Source: Ktedonobacter robiniae
Lineage (GTDB): Bacteria > Chloroflexota > Ktedonobacteria > Ktedonobacterales > Ktedonobacteraceae
Assembly (NCBI RefSeq): GCF_016587375.1
Contig: NZ_BNJG01000002.1
Span: 1,984,001-2,048,000, forward strand
Length of the DNA stretch: 64,000 bases
Reading direction: 5' to 3'
Part shown: one piece after another, positions 63,098 through 64,000 of the stretch
Position numbering within the stretch: position 1 is the first letter of the stretch
How the letters are laid out: each line of letters starts with the position of its first letter
The notes under the pieces: generated by a model
Told to the model about the DNA's origin: nothing
Databases searched by the model: none
What the model saw: only the letters and a program-made list of their open reading frames with translations
Program-made: the position numbers and the translations under genes

Positions 63098-64000
63098 ATG
63101 AAGACGCAAGAAGTATTAGACGCCAAGAGTTGGGCCGAGCACACCTTTGGGAATGTCCAACTGCACGATAGACGTCGAACGAGACGCACCATCCAGGCTG
63201 CCAGCAATCTGGCGGAGAATCCTCTGGGTTCGCTGCCTGCTCAAATGCACGACTGGAAAGGGACAAAAGCCTTGTATCGTTTGCTCAACGAGCCAGACGT
63301 GACCTTTGCTGCCTTGATGCAGCCGCATGTTCAACAGACGAGAGAACAAGCTGTATCCTCTCCAGTGATGTTGCTGGTACAAGATACCACAGATATCGAT
63401 CTGTCGCATCGCCACAAGGTCAGTGGGACAGGGCAAATTGGCAATGAACGTGGGCGTGGTTTCTTCGTGCAAACGGTGCTTGCAGTACGTCCCCCTACCA
63501 AGGAAGTGCTTGGATGCATATCTCAAGAACCCTTTGCACGCATTCGAGCACCCAAAGGGGAACAACGCCACCAACGGCTCAAACGGCAAGAGCGTGAAAC
63601 CGATGTCTGGATGCGCCAGGTAGGTACCATTGGGACGCCTGAGCCAGGAAGCACTTGGGTCCATGTTGGGGATCGAGGCGTGGATATGTTCCCGTTTTTC
63701 CTCGCATGCCAAGCGAACCAGACGCACTTTCTGGTGCGAGCGGCTCAGAATCGGCGTACCGAAGCGGACGAGGAAGAGATCAAGCATTCTCTGGATCGCG
63801 CCCGCGCCTTTCCAAGTCGGCAGAGCCGTCCGCTTGAGGTGCCAGCTCGGCATGGACACAAAGCGCGTTCGACCCAGGTTCAGCTTGCCTTCGGACAAAT
63901 GACCCTCTTGCCCCACGCAATGAGCCGCAAGCGAGCAACGAAGCCTTGACCGTCTGGGTCATCCGCGTCTGGGAAGAACTCGCTCCCAAAGGTGAAAAAC
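63098..64000 (+). pseudogene. IS4/Tn5-like transposase, frameshifted near its end and running off the window
   Basis: MKTQEVLDAKSWAEHTFGNV with the DNA-binding N-terminal domain, QLHDRRRTRRTIQAASNLAE and WKGTKALYRLLNEPDVTFAA. The RNase-H-like core begins VMLLVQDTTDIDLSHRHKVS (first Asp) and TWVHVGDRGVDMFPFFLACQ (second Asp). A shift around 63910 leads into ASNEALTVWVIRVWEELAPK in another frame up to the window end. The Glu region is beyond the window. One frameshift; otherwise preserved. Confidence 0.75.

Overview
The window looks like a piece of accessory genome from a large, IS-rich soil bacterium, most likely a Ktedonobacteria-type Chloroflexota. The reasons are indirect: a single-TM baseplate-J-like protein, RNA ligase, DUF5372/serine-recombinase and DUF6262/Tn554-like remnants, numerous TnpB, ISL3, IS110, IS630 and IS982 elements, several group II introns, mid GC content and stretches of decayed genes. 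No rRNA, tRNA, CRISPR array or replication origin was found. Many coding regions carry single frameshifts or nonsense codons; some (homopolymer shifts in host genes) could be sequencing errors, but the number inside mobile elements points to real decay.

Layout. 1-7.8 kb: regulators (TetR end, broken LysR, broken OmpR-type response regulator, headless WYL regulator), a P-loop kinase-like protein, an MFS exporter, a broken methyltransferase, a PLD-like fragment, a TPR fragment and a NUDIX protein. 7.9-16.5 kb: a mobile-element nest with a dead IS200/IS605 TnpB, two tiny ORFs, a group II intron whose protein has lost its RT core, an apparently intact IS607 element (serine recombinase plus TnpB) whose tnpB end holds that intron, a 5' intron fragment, and a complete group II intron with a full RT/maturase/HNH protein. 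16.7-24.8 kb: the most host-like stretch, with two alpha/beta hydrolases, a ribbon-helix-helix protein behind a striking palindromic operator, an aldo/keto reductase and the baseplate-J-like protein. 25-36.8 kb: two ISL3 transposases, each split by a group II intron at the same codon, a block of small frameshifted metabolic genes, an IS5 element, a candidate MITE, a lactonase-like MBL protein and an IS110 element. 37-46.8 kb: an intact methyltransferase, recombinase/DUF5372 remnants, two IS630 elements with slippery A runs, a DUF2975-XRE pair, an RNA-ligase remnant, a lipoprotein and dispersed repeats. 47-53.4 kb: ISAzo13 and IS982 elements, a dihydrofolate-reductase-family protein, and a TnpB element split by a second complete group II intron. 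53.5-64 kb: AraC regulator, secreted protein, Tn554-like remnant, frameshifted enterochelin esterase, truncated umuDC with an SOS-like box, a large Rossmann/FHA fusion protein, a second IS110 and an IS4/Tn5-like transposase running off the end.

The unifying theme is nested mobility: group II introns of two lineages sit inside transposase genes, at conserved codons, so each new transposon copy is a potential new intron target. The most unusual host gene is the FHA-fused Rossmann protein at 59.1-61.4 kb, which carries a duplicated Thr motif that could be its own FHA ligand.
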